A stretch of 64,000 nucleotides of DNA, taken from positions 1,984,833 through 2,048,832 of the forward strand of contig NC_039513.1 of assembly GCF_003672135.1 (NCBI RefSeq). The letters are read 5' to 3'. The DNA is from Ooceraea biroi (taxonomy: Eukaryota > Arthropoda > Insecta > Hymenoptera > Formicidae). Below, one piece after another: positions 1-8,988 of the stretch. The position numbers and the translations under genes are program-made. Each line of letters opens with the position of its first letter. The stretch's first letter is position 1. Below the pieces are notes generated by a model. The model made no database searches, had not been told where the DNA came from, and worked only from the letters and a program-made list of their open reading frames with translations.

Positions 1-1767
1 TAATTTATCATTTGAAGTTTTCACGGTACATTCATAAATATTGTGCATGAGTTTTGATACGTTCTTTAAAGTACATATATTTATAGCTTCTAAAAATTTT
101 TGATATCGATCAATTAGAAGCGGATCGTTAATTTTACATAAAGAATTGCACAACCACGATTTTTTTGCCTTTCCCTCCATCAAGGGTAATATATTTTCAG
201 TCTGTCCTTTCATATTTATTATTAGATGCTCCCTTATATTGACTTCAGATGAAATTATATCGTGATAAATCGAATCAACAAAATAATTTTCGGACGAAGC
301 TGTATGTCTAGATATGCCACACAGCGCACGTAATTTGTCATCAACTGTAGAACATTCTGCAACAACAGTCAAACATGTTTCTGATTTGTTTTTAAGCAGA
401 GTTAACATTTTATGTATATTACGAATATAGCTGTCTCTTAGATGCATACACCAGCGTATGACTTTTTCAACTTCTAATCATTTTTCAATATAACCTTTGC
501 TGCAATCTGTAATATTGAGCTTGTCTAAAATATTTTTTACGAATACTTCCGGAGAATCGCGAATTTTTATAAAATTCCTCACTCGAATTTTGACATATTT
601 TTTACAAATATTTTCGGTAACATGATTTTTATTTTTATTCTCAAGTATCGAATTAGACTTTCTTTTCTGATAATATCGCTTATTATAAAGCCACTTACGA
701 TCAGAAGATAATTCTTTTTGTCTTTCTCGTTCACGTTCAGAATTTATGAAATAACGTTTTCGTTTTTGCGCACGTTCTTTTATTAAATTCTTGTCATACC
801 GACGCCACTTTTCAGCACAATTATTTTCTAAATTCTGTTCATATCGACGCCGCTTTTCAGCAAGATTATTCTCTAATTTCTGTTCATATCGACGCCGCTG
901 TTTAGCACGATTATTTTCTAAATCCTGTTCATATCGATGCCGCTGTTTAGCACGGTTATTCTCTAAATTCTGTTCATATCGACGCCGCTGTTCAGCACGA
1001 TTATTCTCTAACTCCTGTTCATATCGACGCCGCTGTTTATTCCTCTTAGCATGATTCTTTTCCAAATTATGCATACATTGCTGAGAATTTTGTGCTTCTT
1101 TTACTTGATTCAATATGTCATATTCCTTTTCATATTGACGTTTTATACGTATACGGGCCGCTTCAACTTGTCTTGCTCTTACCACTGCTAATGGAAGCAC
1201 TTTCTGAGGAACGTCATAGTTTAAATCTTGAGGAAAATGCTCAATAATATTTGTCTCAAAAATTTTTATTAAATGCAAACGCATTAAGCTGTGATCATAT
1301 CTTACTTTTTCTGGTTTGATGTTAAATAACAATGAAACTGCAAAAGCTATTGCGAAAATACCGCAATCACTACCGTTGGGTTGACTTTGCACAGTAGGAA
1401 ATTTGACAGGATACTTGATAAAGTCATGTGTTGGGAATAATTTCGTCAAGAATTGTTTATGATGCTCATGTAACATTTTATTATTTAAAGAATCGTAAAT
1501 ACATATGTTTTTTGTATCATAATAACTACATACCCAATGTCCTCCTCCCAACGAACTATGTAGTATCTGGATATGCTTTCTATTTCTCGATATGGGTTCT
1601 ATTGAATCAGGATGCTGTATTAGCACTGTATCAACAGGTCTATAATTTGAACAACTTTGTAAAAGTCGTTGGAAATTATTTATACGTGTATCACTAAGCC
1701 ATTCGCCTCTGGTAATTATATCTTTTTCTGCAGGCATGAAAATAATATCCCTTGCTTTTAGAGACAT
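1..1767 (-). pseudogene. Ulp1-like cysteine protease plus repeat region of a large transposable element, partial
   Basis: The minus frame opens with ATG at 1767. Its first third shows a C48 (Ulp1/SENP-like) protease pattern: a GGGHW histidine motif, a YDSL aspartate about 25 residues on, then Q followed by NGSDCG. It is followed by six 15-residue repeats rich in R, Y, E, Q and N, and a lysine-rich tail. A TGA at 478-480 stops the frame, but the same frame then stays open for 159 codons to the window edge. I therefore read one interrupted protein rather than a natural end. Ulp1 domains joined to R-Y-rich repeats occur in large insect DNA transposons (Helitron-like and others). The exact family is not decided here, and no replicase or transposase core is visible. 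Confidence 0.55.
795..1064 (-). repeat. 45-bp in-frame tandem repeat, six units
   Basis: Units start at 795, 840, 885, 930, 975 and 1020, an exact 45-base period with few substitutions. Each encodes a 15-residue charged unit (RRRYEQ-type) inside the Ulp1-like gene, probably a helical or coiled segment. Confidence 0.9.
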
Positions 1768-1826
1768 TGTAAATCCTTTTACAAATTTTTTTGCAACTAT
1801 TCAACACTTCTTTTACTCTCACCAAC

Positions 1827-1914
1827 CTTGTATGGGCGCAAAGCGACCTTGTATCCTTGTATAGATACGGGCGCAAAGCGATCCTTGTATATATACGGGC
1901 GCAAAGCGACCTTA
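1827..1914. repeat. Short tandem repeat with GGGCGCAAAGCGA core
   Basis: The core recurs at about 1834, 1869 and 1897, separated by CTTGTAT-rich linkers. It lies just upstream of the Ulp1-like frame. Function unknown. Confidence 0.7.
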
Positions 1915-1987
1915 ACTTAAAAATAAATAAAATGAAAAAAAATGAGAGAAAGAATAGAGATAAAAAAAGAAAAGGGAATGTATACAG

Positions 1988-2008
1988 AGCGAGCGCAACG
2001 AGCGAGCG

Positions 2009-2044
<36 letters not shown>
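1988..2044. repeat. GAGC/GA simple repeat
   Basis: A run of GAGC units passes into about 20 GA dinucleotides. The surrounding 1915-2170 is purine-rich low-complexity DNA with no credible gene. Confidence 0.9.
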
Positions 2045-2048
<4 letters not shown>

Positions 2049-2221
2049 TAAATGAAATAAAATGTAAAAATAGAAAGAAATAGAAATAGAAAAAGAGAAA
2101 GAAAAATAGAAAAGAGAAAAAAAGAAAAAAGACTTACTTAAATATAACCAACGTAACCTGAAACAAAACATTTTTAAACTATATAACTAATAATAAGAAC
2201 ATCTCATGATTCGCATATTAA

Positions 2222-2374
2222 GGCCGGTATTCATAGTCGAATCTTATATTTAAGACCATCTTAAGTGTATCTTCAGATACTCCGTAGCCAATGATATCAT
2301 GATCTATACAGCATCTGCAGATAAACTTAAGACAGTGTTAAATATAATATAAGATGCGACTATGAATATCGGCC
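2222..2374. mobile_element. Harbinger-type MITE, 153 bp
   Basis: The two ends are inverted copies (GGCCGGTATTCATAGTCG against its near complement at 2357-2374). They are flanked by TAA at 2219-2221 and 2375-2377, the 3-bp target duplication typical of PIF/Harbinger. The terminus resembles the end of the Harbinger fragment at 54990. It has no coding capacity. Confidence 0.75.
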
Positions 2375-2818
2375 TAATAAGATGGCATTGTTTCAAAAAG
2401 AGAATCTTGAAATCAAAAGTATTCGTACACTAAGAAATTTTACAGAAAATAATTACCGAGGAAATGCGACACGAGCAATTGTTATGAGCAAATTCGAGCA
2501 AACATACCACTTACTTTGCACCATTAAAATATCCACAAATTCTGATTACTCGAGCGACTAATTCACGTACAAGAAAAATGAAAACATTTTTATTATATCT
2601 CGACATACCTAAATTAACCTTTTCTCGGTTCTTATTTTGACGGTCCGTATTTTGATAATATCTTCCTTCCTTCTATGGCTAACTGCGTAAAACGTTGCTA
2701 CGATGCAAATCCGAGACACGCGTAGACACCAGTCACTGACGGTCGATGTATCAAACCCATTTGACGTAAGTCATAGACCATGATAATGACCTAGTTACAC
2801 CGATCGTTTGATACGCGT

Positions 2819-2852
2819 ATCAAGAGACACGGCAGTGTCTCGCGCCAATCAA
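2819..2852 (-). repeat. Copy of the CAAGAG palindromic repeat end
   Basis: Begins TATCAAGAGACACGG and continues GTGTCTCGCGCC, a near copy of the palindromic end seen at 28.5, 31.9, 35.8, 39.3, 51.7 and 54.0 kb. The adjacent 2375-2818 contains nothing else that I recognise. Confidence 0.6.
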
Positions 2853-2895
2853 ATAGTACATTGTACTGCACTGTGGCTGCGTTCCACTTGACGCT

Positions 2896-2974
2896 CGCAA
2901 CGACCGCAACGTCATTCTATCTTTATTCAATGTTCAGTGAGGAATAAAGACAGAATGACGTTGCGGTCGTTGCG
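2896..2974. repeat. Hairpin: 33-bp inverted repeat, 13-bp loop
   Basis: Arms 2896-2928 and 2942-2974 are complementary with a single mismatch. It may be a tiny foldback MITE. It lies upstream of the FAM92 exon. The following stretch 2975-3617 has no clear gene; the missing first exon(s) of FAM92 may lie there, since several GTAAG-type donor-like sites occur (for example near 3107 and 3429). Confidence 0.75.
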
Positions 2975-3617
2975 ATGTGTAGTGAAAGAAGTTGAGTGAG
3001 AATGTGAAGGAAGACTCAGGCGGGAGATCCGACCGCAGCCGAGGAAGTGTTATTGTTTTAGTTCGTCGTTAAATAACCTATTCCATTGAGTGAGATTGAA
3101 TACAATGTAAGTAACCTATACATTATATTCTGATTATTAGTATTATTTAATAATATTAGAGAAGTAAAATAAAAGTGTTTGACCGGCCCAAGTAAATCAC
3201 GCGTGTTTACTCGAGTTCTCTTTGATTCAATCGCACTTTCCGTTAATGACAACAATTTCATTTTGACATTCTTGACATAATTTAGACATTCTAATTTTCT
3301 ATATACGGTTTTGTACTTTTGCAGCCAGGACAATTGGTCGAAATGTGTCTCGCACATAGACGAGCAAAAAAATTACCAGAACCGTTTCTAGTTTCGCGAG
3401 AGATTATTGTAAAGAAATAATCTGTCGCTGTAAGTTCATTCACTGAATACTTTACGAAATCCTTTCACGGAGGGGAAAATGCTTCGAGTGCGCTCCCAGA
3501 ATAGCGTGTAGTAAGTTAAAGAATAAAATCAGTCGAGCATCAGACTTTAATCTCGCGATATTATGACAGATCGTGAATGGTGAGTCGTTTGAATAAATCT
3601 ATTTTGTTTTCACTGAG

Positions 3618-3679
3618 CAGGAGGCGAAATTTGTACAGGATCGTATAACAGGCGTGGAGAAGCACTTCGCTGAACTATG
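3618..3679 (+). pseudogene. FAM92: FAM92/CIBAR BAR-domain gene, 5' part of the exon interrupted by the Polinton
   Basis: After an acceptor-like CTGAG (or GCAG at 3620) the frame reads EAKFVQDRITGVEKHFAEL, which matches the N-terminal helix of FAM92/CIBAR proteins as I know them. These are BAR-domain membrane-curvature proteins of the ciliary base and mitochondria. The frame runs into the 6-bp target duplication at 3674-3679 and then into the Polinton. It resumes in the same frame at 21386. Upstream exon(s) are not located: a possible ATG-donor at 3577-3580 would leave an intron of only about 40 bp, too short to trust. Confidence 0.8.
3674..3679. repeat. Left target-site duplication of the Polinton (ACTATG)
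   Basis: Identical to 21380-21385. Six bases is the standard Polinton/Maverick duplication length. Confidence 0.95.
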
Positions 3680-4258
3680 AGTAGAAAGAATATGCGGGTT
3701 CTAACCCAGGGACTCCGAGGGGGGGTGAGGGGCGGGGGGTATCTCCGGGGCGCGAGGGTATAGCGTCACTCGGGGGGGGGGGAGGTCGCCGGAGTGCGAG
3801 GTATAGCGTTATGGGGGGGGGGGTATGGGTCCTTTCAAGTGTCCTCTGCGGTCGAGGGTGTTTATGTAAACATATCTAGGAACGAACCATGGTATACGGT
3901 ATGTTTATATCTTATTATATTTTCTAGCGCCGATACCCGGCTGCTATCAATGAGATGTTTATGTAAACATATATCTAGGAACCGTGGGATTGTTTTATAG
4001 ATAAAAATTTATTTTCAAGCGCCGATACCCGGCTGCTGTCAATGATCAATTGAGAAGAGGCGATATACAGATCTAGGAATGGGACTGTTTAGAGAAGTTT
4101 ATTTCTCAAGGGCTGATATTCGGCTGCAGGGTGGAAAGAGACGGAGATATGGTACCGATATCATATAATCAAACGGAAAAAAGGTTTAGCATCACAGTTG
4201 GTTGCGAGTGCTCCAGAAAAGAGTTTCCTGAAAATCTTCAGTGAGAAAAGTTCTGTGC
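3680..4258 (+). repeat. Left terminal inverted repeat of the Polinton
   Basis: It matches the complement of 20802-21379 with small differences, mainly in G-run lengths and in the inner sub-repeats. It contains G-rich runs (3718-3830) and units built from ATGTTTATGTAAACATA, a CTAGGAACC block and CGCCGATACCCGGCTG. The left end has one standard unit plus a diverged one (about 4050-4135). The right end has two near-identical units. The inner end forms the leader of the first left gene. Confidence 0.95.
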
Positions 4259-4286
4259 GCGCAAAACGAATTTATGTGTGCAAAAC

Positions 4287-4748
4287 ATGGAAATCGATTC
4301 CGAATCTGACGATGATTTCAACTTTGACAATGACATCGATATGGACGATATAGAGAACCGTGTCGCCCGCGATCGCCTTTTAATGGATAGTGACGAAGAA
4401 GATAGTGACGAAGAAAGTATATTATCAGACGAGAGTGCGTATCTTAGCAGTGCAGAAGTGGTCGAAGAAGAAACTCATAGAATAACATCCGATTCCCAAC
4501 GAATGGCCCTTTCTCCACTCACCAGTGTCTGCACCATATACTGTTATTATTCAACGGGTGGGCCTACAGATTTGTGCATGTCATGTGCAATCAGCACAGC
4601 GAATGTAGACCTTGGACCTGTAGTGTACATTATACGAAGACACGAAGTAGACACCTGGGATGGAATATGCGGTCGCTGGTGTACAAATTGCCGCTCCACA
4701 TTATATGTGATATTCCCGTGCAACATGTGCCCGATATGTACGAAGTGA
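4287..4748 (+). CDS. Acidic protein with C-terminal cysteine cluster, Polinton accessory gene
   Basis: Predicted 153 residues from the ATG at 4287; an upstream GTG-led extension is ignored because eukaryotic starts need ATG. The first 70 residues are strongly acidic (D/E runs with SDEED motifs). The C-terminal half carries spaced cysteines (CMSC, CGRWCTNC, CNMCPIC) that look like a zinc-binding ribbon or RING-like knuckle. I do not recognise the family. It is the first gene inside the left repeat and shares its leader sequence with polymerase B at the other end. A role in early transcription or host-protein binding is only a guess. Confidence 0.6.
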   Translation: MEIDSESDDDFNFDNDIDMDDIENRVARDRLLMDSDEEDSDEESILSDESAYLSSAEVVEEETHRITSDSQRMALSPLTSVCTIYCYYSTGGPTDLCMSCAISTANVDLGPVVYIIRRHEVDTWDGICGRWCTNCRSTLYVIFPCNMCPICTK

Positions 4749-4791
4749 ACAATTAAGAAACATTGAACAGTGAAAGTGACAATACGCGAGC

Positions 4792-5199
4792 ATGGCGGAA
4801 GAAAGACCCGAGTTCGCGGGTATGCAACGAGTATCGATGGTACAGTTTCTGTGCGACCGAGAACGCGGTATACGCGGAGCGAATGAACGCTTCGTCGGAC
4901 AAGGAGTTTTCAAACGTTATCCACGCAGTGAAGGGTTGCTGTACATTGTGGGTCCTGCAGGTGTCAGGTGGTTTGAACTGTTAGTGAAGGACGAACCTTA
5001 CAGCATATGCAATAGCCGTTTCTGTCGTTACAGTCGCCGATATACGGACGTTGATTTTTCCGATGATTTGTGGGACTTTAAAAAATACAATATTCCCTGG
5101 ATGCATTTGGATTTTCAGTTAATACACCATGACCTTCTATGTATAGTACGTAAATGTAGAAAGTGCGGAGAAAAGATGTGCAAGTGCTCCGAAATATAA
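4792..5199 (+). CDS. Unrecognised 135-residue protein with C-terminal CxxC motifs
   Basis: Starts at ATG 4792, 43 bases after the previous stop. It reads as a compact globular protein (WFELLV, SRFCRYSRRY, WDFKKYNIPW) ending in a short cysteine-lysine cluster (CRKCGEKMCKC) that could bind zinc. There is no transmembrane segment or signal peptide. Same strand and tight spacing suggest coexpression with the acidic cysteine protein upstream. Family unknown to me. Confidence 0.55.
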   Translation: MAEERPEFAGMQRVSMVQFLCDRERGIRGANERFVGQGVFKRYPRSEGLLYIVGPAGVRWFELLVKDEPYSICNSRFCRYSRRYTDVDFSDDLWDFKKYNIPWMHLDFQLIHHDLLCIVRKCRKCGEKMCKCSEI

Positions 5200-5338
5200 A
5201 AAAACTATTAAACAATCGGTGCGTTGCGGACAAGTATCACGTGCTTCGAAATATAACGAACTATCGAACACTGGTGAGAAGAAGTGTTTCGCGGGACAAC
5301 GCAAGCACTCGTCAGCCACGAATACAACCACATTGCGG

Positions 5339-5772
5339 ATGGAAGAGCAGCGAGAAACAGGTATGTAATAGTAAATAAAGAAAATGTATATTACGGAAAA
5401 GCCGATCATGTAATCCTGAATTTAAAATATTTATGTTACAGAAGGGGCCAGCCGCTTGCACGTAGACCGCGCTCACGAGGGTCCTCTGCGGTCGAGATGG
5501 AGGGGGTCAGCGCAAGCTGCATGGAACCGGAGGATGGGGAAGAGGAGGAGGCGGAAGAGAGGGAGGAAGGAGAAGGAGTTCGTTTGGAGCGGTGATCTCT
5601 CCTGCTATAACACCACGTAAGTTTTAAAATTTTTAAAATAAAAGAAAAAAGATCTACTTCCAATATACTACACTAACTAATAAATAACTATATAACTAAT
5701 AAATATATATTTGTTTTTATGTTTAGTGACAATGGCGGGTGGAGTGAAGGAGTGGAAGGAGGAAGAAAATAA
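5339..5772 (+). CDS. Candidate three-exon small basic protein
   Basis: Inferred exons are 5339-5360, 5442-5616 and 5727-5772, with introns CAG|GTATGT...TTACAG (81 bp) and CAC|GTAAGT...GTTTAG (110 bp). The joined frame is open for 80 residues and ends TAA. It is basic in the middle (GKRRRRKRGRKEK). The frame closes correctly across both splice junctions, which supports it. However, exon 1 is tiny, and an overlapping acidic frame (to 5595) without the second splice is also open. The true start may lie further upstream. Confidence 0.35.
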
Positions 5773-6012
5773 AAGAAGAGAAAGTTTATATACTAAGAAT
5801 ATTTAATATACGTAAAAGATAAGAATACATAATATAAAATAATGATATAATATAGTAATAAGAAATAGTAATAATAGTACTTGTAATAATAAGAAATAGA
5901 AATAGAAATAATAATAGTAGTAATAATAAAGAGATATAATAATAATAGTAATAATAGTATTTGTAATAATAATAAAATAAAAGTTATATAAACTAATATT
6001 AAATTCGTTCCC
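5773..6012. other. AT-rich AATAGTAATAATA low-complexity spacer
   Basis: Between two convergent small genes; irregular AATA/AGTA repeats and no gene. Confidence 0.6.
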
Positions 6013-6888
6013 CTATTCCTTCTTTCCTGCCGCTACGAATACAATTTCTGAAAAATAATAAAAAAGTCATTAATAATAATCGATCGTAATGGAGCGAAGT
6101 TGAAAAAAGAAAAAAACAAAAAATACTCACGTATGTCATCCTCTTTCTCCTCTTCCTCGTCTTCCGTCTCTTCTTCTGTCTCCTCTTCCTCCTCGCTTTC
6201 CTCGTCTTCGTCCTCCTCTTCCTCGTCTTCGTCCTCGTCGTCTCGCTCCTCTTCCTCCGCGAACCTTACTCGTTTGCAGAGGAATACTGAAACAATTTAC
6301 AAAAATTTATTAGTTTGAAATAAAAAAATTAAGTATATAAACGAAAAAGTAAATAAACAAATACGTACCAACATCATCGTTGTCCTCCCGCGCGCGCTTT
6401 TTATCAAAGATAATTTCTGTAATGGCAAAAGACGATTAGTATACTTATTCGTAATAAAAATTAAAAAATAAAAAGTAAAAAAATTTTTTAAAACTCACCA
6501 ATATCACTGCCCTCTTCGATCCGCATCCTTTTGTTGAGGCTCTCCGACATCTCTTCCTCCTCACTCGCCTTCCTCTTGCTCGCAACTGTAGGTTCTGTAA
6601 CAATATTATTAATCCCGATTATTATTTTACTATTCGAACACCGTTATATAATACTATGTAAAAAAGGAAAAATAAAATTAATTACTCACCGATATCTTCC
6701 CATTCGTCCCAATTTTCGGGAGCCCACTCATCTTCTCCGTATAAATTCCTCAAATGGAAAATATCATCGTCCTCAATGTCCGGGCGCGTCCACAATTCGT
6801 CGATACACTCGTTCTCCACCCTCCTCCCCTGTCGCTCCCAGCGCGTCCACTTCATTTCGCTAATATTGATGAATCCTTTATACTCCAT
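6013..6888 (-). CDS. Five-exon acidic nuclear-type protein, Polinton accessory gene
   Basis: Exons (minus strand): 6888-6690, 6594-6499, 6416-6369, 6286-6131 and 6047-6013. All four introns are short, begin GT(G/A)(A/C)G, end with CAG, and interrupt codons in phase 1, so internal exons are 96, 48 and 156 bases. The joined frame is 177 codons with no stop before TAG at 6013-6015. The protein is W-rich at the start. It then alternates short basic clusters (KRK, NKRMR, KKRAR, KRVR) with acidic stretches, ending in a long E/D run. The pattern suggests a nuclear protein, but no family is recognised. The leader resembles those of the two TIR-proximal genes. The serine-rich frame on the opposite strand is its shadow. 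Confidence 0.7.
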
Positions 6889-7021
6889 TCTGTCACTTTG
6901 CACGAGAACTTTTCAGTGAACTATTGAGATGCACGATCGAAGACTGAAAACTGACTGACTGAACGGGAAAAAATCTTTCGCGTGTAGCCCGTAGAAAAGA
7001 AGAAGAGTAGGGATTGCAATA

Positions 7022-7195
7022 TGCAATGGTTAACATTAAGATAAATGTTGAGGTAGTAAAACTCTAAAATTCAAGAGCTCCAGAGCTGGCGTAACGTGAC
7101 GCTTTCGATTTAAGCTAGATGTGCAATGGTTAACGTTAAGTGTTGAGGTAATAAAACTGCTAAAAGTCTAGAGCTGGCGTAACGTGACGCTTTTC
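7022..7195. repeat. Diverged tandem duplication, about 99 bp spacing
   Basis: TGCAATGGTTAAC, TGTTGAGGTA, and AGAGCTGGCGTAACGTGACGC recur in the same order at 7022-7111 and 7121-7193. It lies between divergent gene ends. 6904-7437 otherwise shows no gene. Confidence 0.75.
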
Positions 7196-7437
7196 GGTTA
7201 CACAGCACGCACAGATACACGTATTTCATCCCTAATACAACTAGACAGTATCTACGGAACTAGAAGATGCAGCCTTTTCGAGAACGATCTAGAGAAAAAA
7301 ATATTTACGTTTCGATGCGACAAGTTAAGGGTGAAGCGCCTCGTAGAGGATACTCGAGTGCGTGAGGGAAATGAGCGTGAGGAAAAGAATAGTACGCTTT
7401 ATGTCTGGAACAGTATTTCTTTATTGTATCTGTTTTT

Positions 7438-8152
7438 TTACAATGGTTTACTAAAAACCAGAGCCAACAACTCACAATCTATAATGTTATTGGCGCTGAA
7501 GCAATCGCTTGCTGATATTACGTTTGTTACATTTTTAGTCTCGGCGGACGCGATATTTGAAAATTGTGCAATCTTTGCGTCGACCTTTTCGACGAGACGA
7601 TCCAACTGAGCGTACGTCAGCTCGATGCAGCGGTCCAGATTAATCATGGCGAAGAACATCGATTCGGTCATCATCAATCGTACGTTGGACGAATCCAGAC
7701 ACACGAGTTTGGTATCACACACTGGACTCTCACTGAATCGCACCGTTAACGGTCCAACGGTGAGAGGACGGTCGCGAACATCCTTGCAGAGATGGTTCTG
7801 GATGTTCCATTGTTGTTCATAGAGTCCCTTCCACGTTTCAAGAGATAGGATCAGCTCGTTTCCTCGATGATCTCCTATCGCAATCTCGACGTAGCTCGGT
7901 GGACCGACGTTGATGCCGATGTCCAGGTACTTATATCCCGTAGCCGTCAGTGCGTATCGGCTGTTCAGTATACGAACTGCTCGATGTGCGGGTAAAACGC
8001 TGTGAGAAAAAAATCATGAATAAAACAAATACTTAAAAATCAAAAGTCAAAGGAGAAGATTCTTAAACGTACCTGATACATTTCTTCGGTGGAGTTTCGG
8101 CGTCCTGAAGCGGAACGTAATAGTTCATGCTGCTTCCCTCAATGGAATTCAT
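7438..8152 (-). CDS. Two-exon 213-residue Polinton protein of unknown function
   Basis: Exon 1 is 8152-8073 and exon 2 is 7999-7438. The 73-bp intron (GTACGT...TCACAG) splits a serine codon in phase 2, and the sum of exons is exactly 214 codons. The protein has a hydrophilic N-terminus, a beta-rich centre (YKYLDIGIN, SYVEIAIGDH, ELILSLETW), a conserved-looking VGPLTVRF stretch and a helical heptad-like C-terminus (LDRLVEKVDAKI). I recall similar unnamed proteins in insect Polintons but no function. The upstream DNA carries a duplicated promoter-like block. Confidence 0.65.
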
Positions 8153-8190
8153 TGCTGCTGCTGCTGTTGGTTAGGTTTTGTATGCACTGA

Positions 8191-8368
8191 GGTTGACGCA
8201 ATACTGAACGTGCATGAACATGTTCGATTCTTCAACCAATTATAAGGAGAGGGGATTATCTAAACATTTTTAAGCGCCGATGTCAGCGCTGCTTACGTAT
8301 GGAATTTGAGTTGATGCAATACTGAACGTGCACGAACGTGTTCGATTCTTCAGCCAATTATAAGGAGG
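8191..8368 (-). promoter_or_regulatory. Duplicated promoter-like block upstream of the 7438-8152 gene
   Basis: Two copies (8191-8250 and 8309-8368) share, read on the minus strand, CTCCTTATAATTGG, a GAACATGTTC-like palindrome and GTTCAGTATTGC. TTATAAT followed about 39 bases later by TCAGT resembles an arthropod TATA plus initiator pair. Both copies face the same gene. Confidence 0.45.
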
Positions 8369-8409
8369 GGAGGGGAAATAAGAAGAATTGTGTTTCATAA
8401 AAACATATT

Positions 8410-8904
8410 TTATTTCGTATGGTAAGACCACCAATTAAACAGTTTAAATACATTTTGCAAAGCACACTTGGTTACATGTTTGTTACAACGCAAAGTATGC
8501 GTAACGTCCAGAGTATTCAAAGATGGTACGTCTTCGTAGTGAGCGTCGATAGTCTCGATGTAGATATCGTCGTCATCCAGGAGTAGATTCCGCAGCCATT
8601 CGCGTTTCTCGCGTCCCTTGACGTATATGATGGTACATGATGCTTCGTCCGTCACCGCCTTTGTAATCAGATCTTTAGCCCATCGATACGGAATCGTTCC
8701 ATCGTCCCATTGTAATCCGTGATGATTCGCCATCAGCCAAAATGCACGGCGTCTCTCCACCTTGTTGAGACTGTACCATGGCACGCAGGGTCCAAAGATA
8801 TAGTGAGAGAGAATATTTCCATTTCTCAGCACGGCAACCTCCTTCACGACAAAGTTTCCGCCGATGATAAAGCCTTGCAGATCCACGAACGTCGGTACGG
8901 ACAT
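8410..8904 (-). CDS. Polinton protein with VDLQGF motif, possible nuclease-like fold
   Basis: Predicted 164 residues from ATG at 8904. It opens with VDLQGF and a KE pair about 15 residues later, then PWYSL, HHGLQW and a charged KGREKREWL segment followed by an ETID stretch. Proteins with a V-D-x-Q-G-F start are common unnamed neighbours of insect Polintons. The early acidic D and later D/E/H residues loosely recall an RNase H/DnaQ-like exonuclease, but that is inference. It lies 84 bases downstream of the major capsid gene, same strand. Confidence 0.6.
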   Translation of the reverse strand: MSVPTFVDLQGFIIGGNFVVKEVAVLRNGNILSHYIFGPCVPWYSLNKVERRRAFWLMANHHGLQWDDGTIPYRWAKDLITKAVTDEASCTIIYVKGREKREWLRNLLLDDDDIYIETIDAHYEDVPSLNTLDVTHTLRCNKHVTKCALQNVFKLFNWWSYHTK

Positions 8905-8988
8905 GACTGGTTGTGATATCAACGCGTCGACTACAATCGTTCTCGATGCGGCTGTTTGTTATATAATAGAGATCGCGATGTGCCACGT

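Noticed and set aside
3577..3617. ATG-donor at 3577-3580 as first exon of FAM92
   Set aside because: The resulting intron would be only about 40 bp, shorter than normal insect introns.
3840..5494. 16-base word GTCCTCTGCGGTCGAG shared by the inverted repeat (3840) and the 5.48-kb region
   Set aside because: A match of this length is expected about once by chance in a window of this size; no extended similarity.
5284..5595. Acidic 103-codon frame starting at GTG
   Set aside because: No ATG near its start and it crosses a likely intron; kept only as an alternative to the spliced basic gene.
6100..6318. Serine-rich plus-strand frame
   Set aside because: It is the antisense of the E/D-rich exon of the five-exon gene; splice sites and frame support the minus strand.
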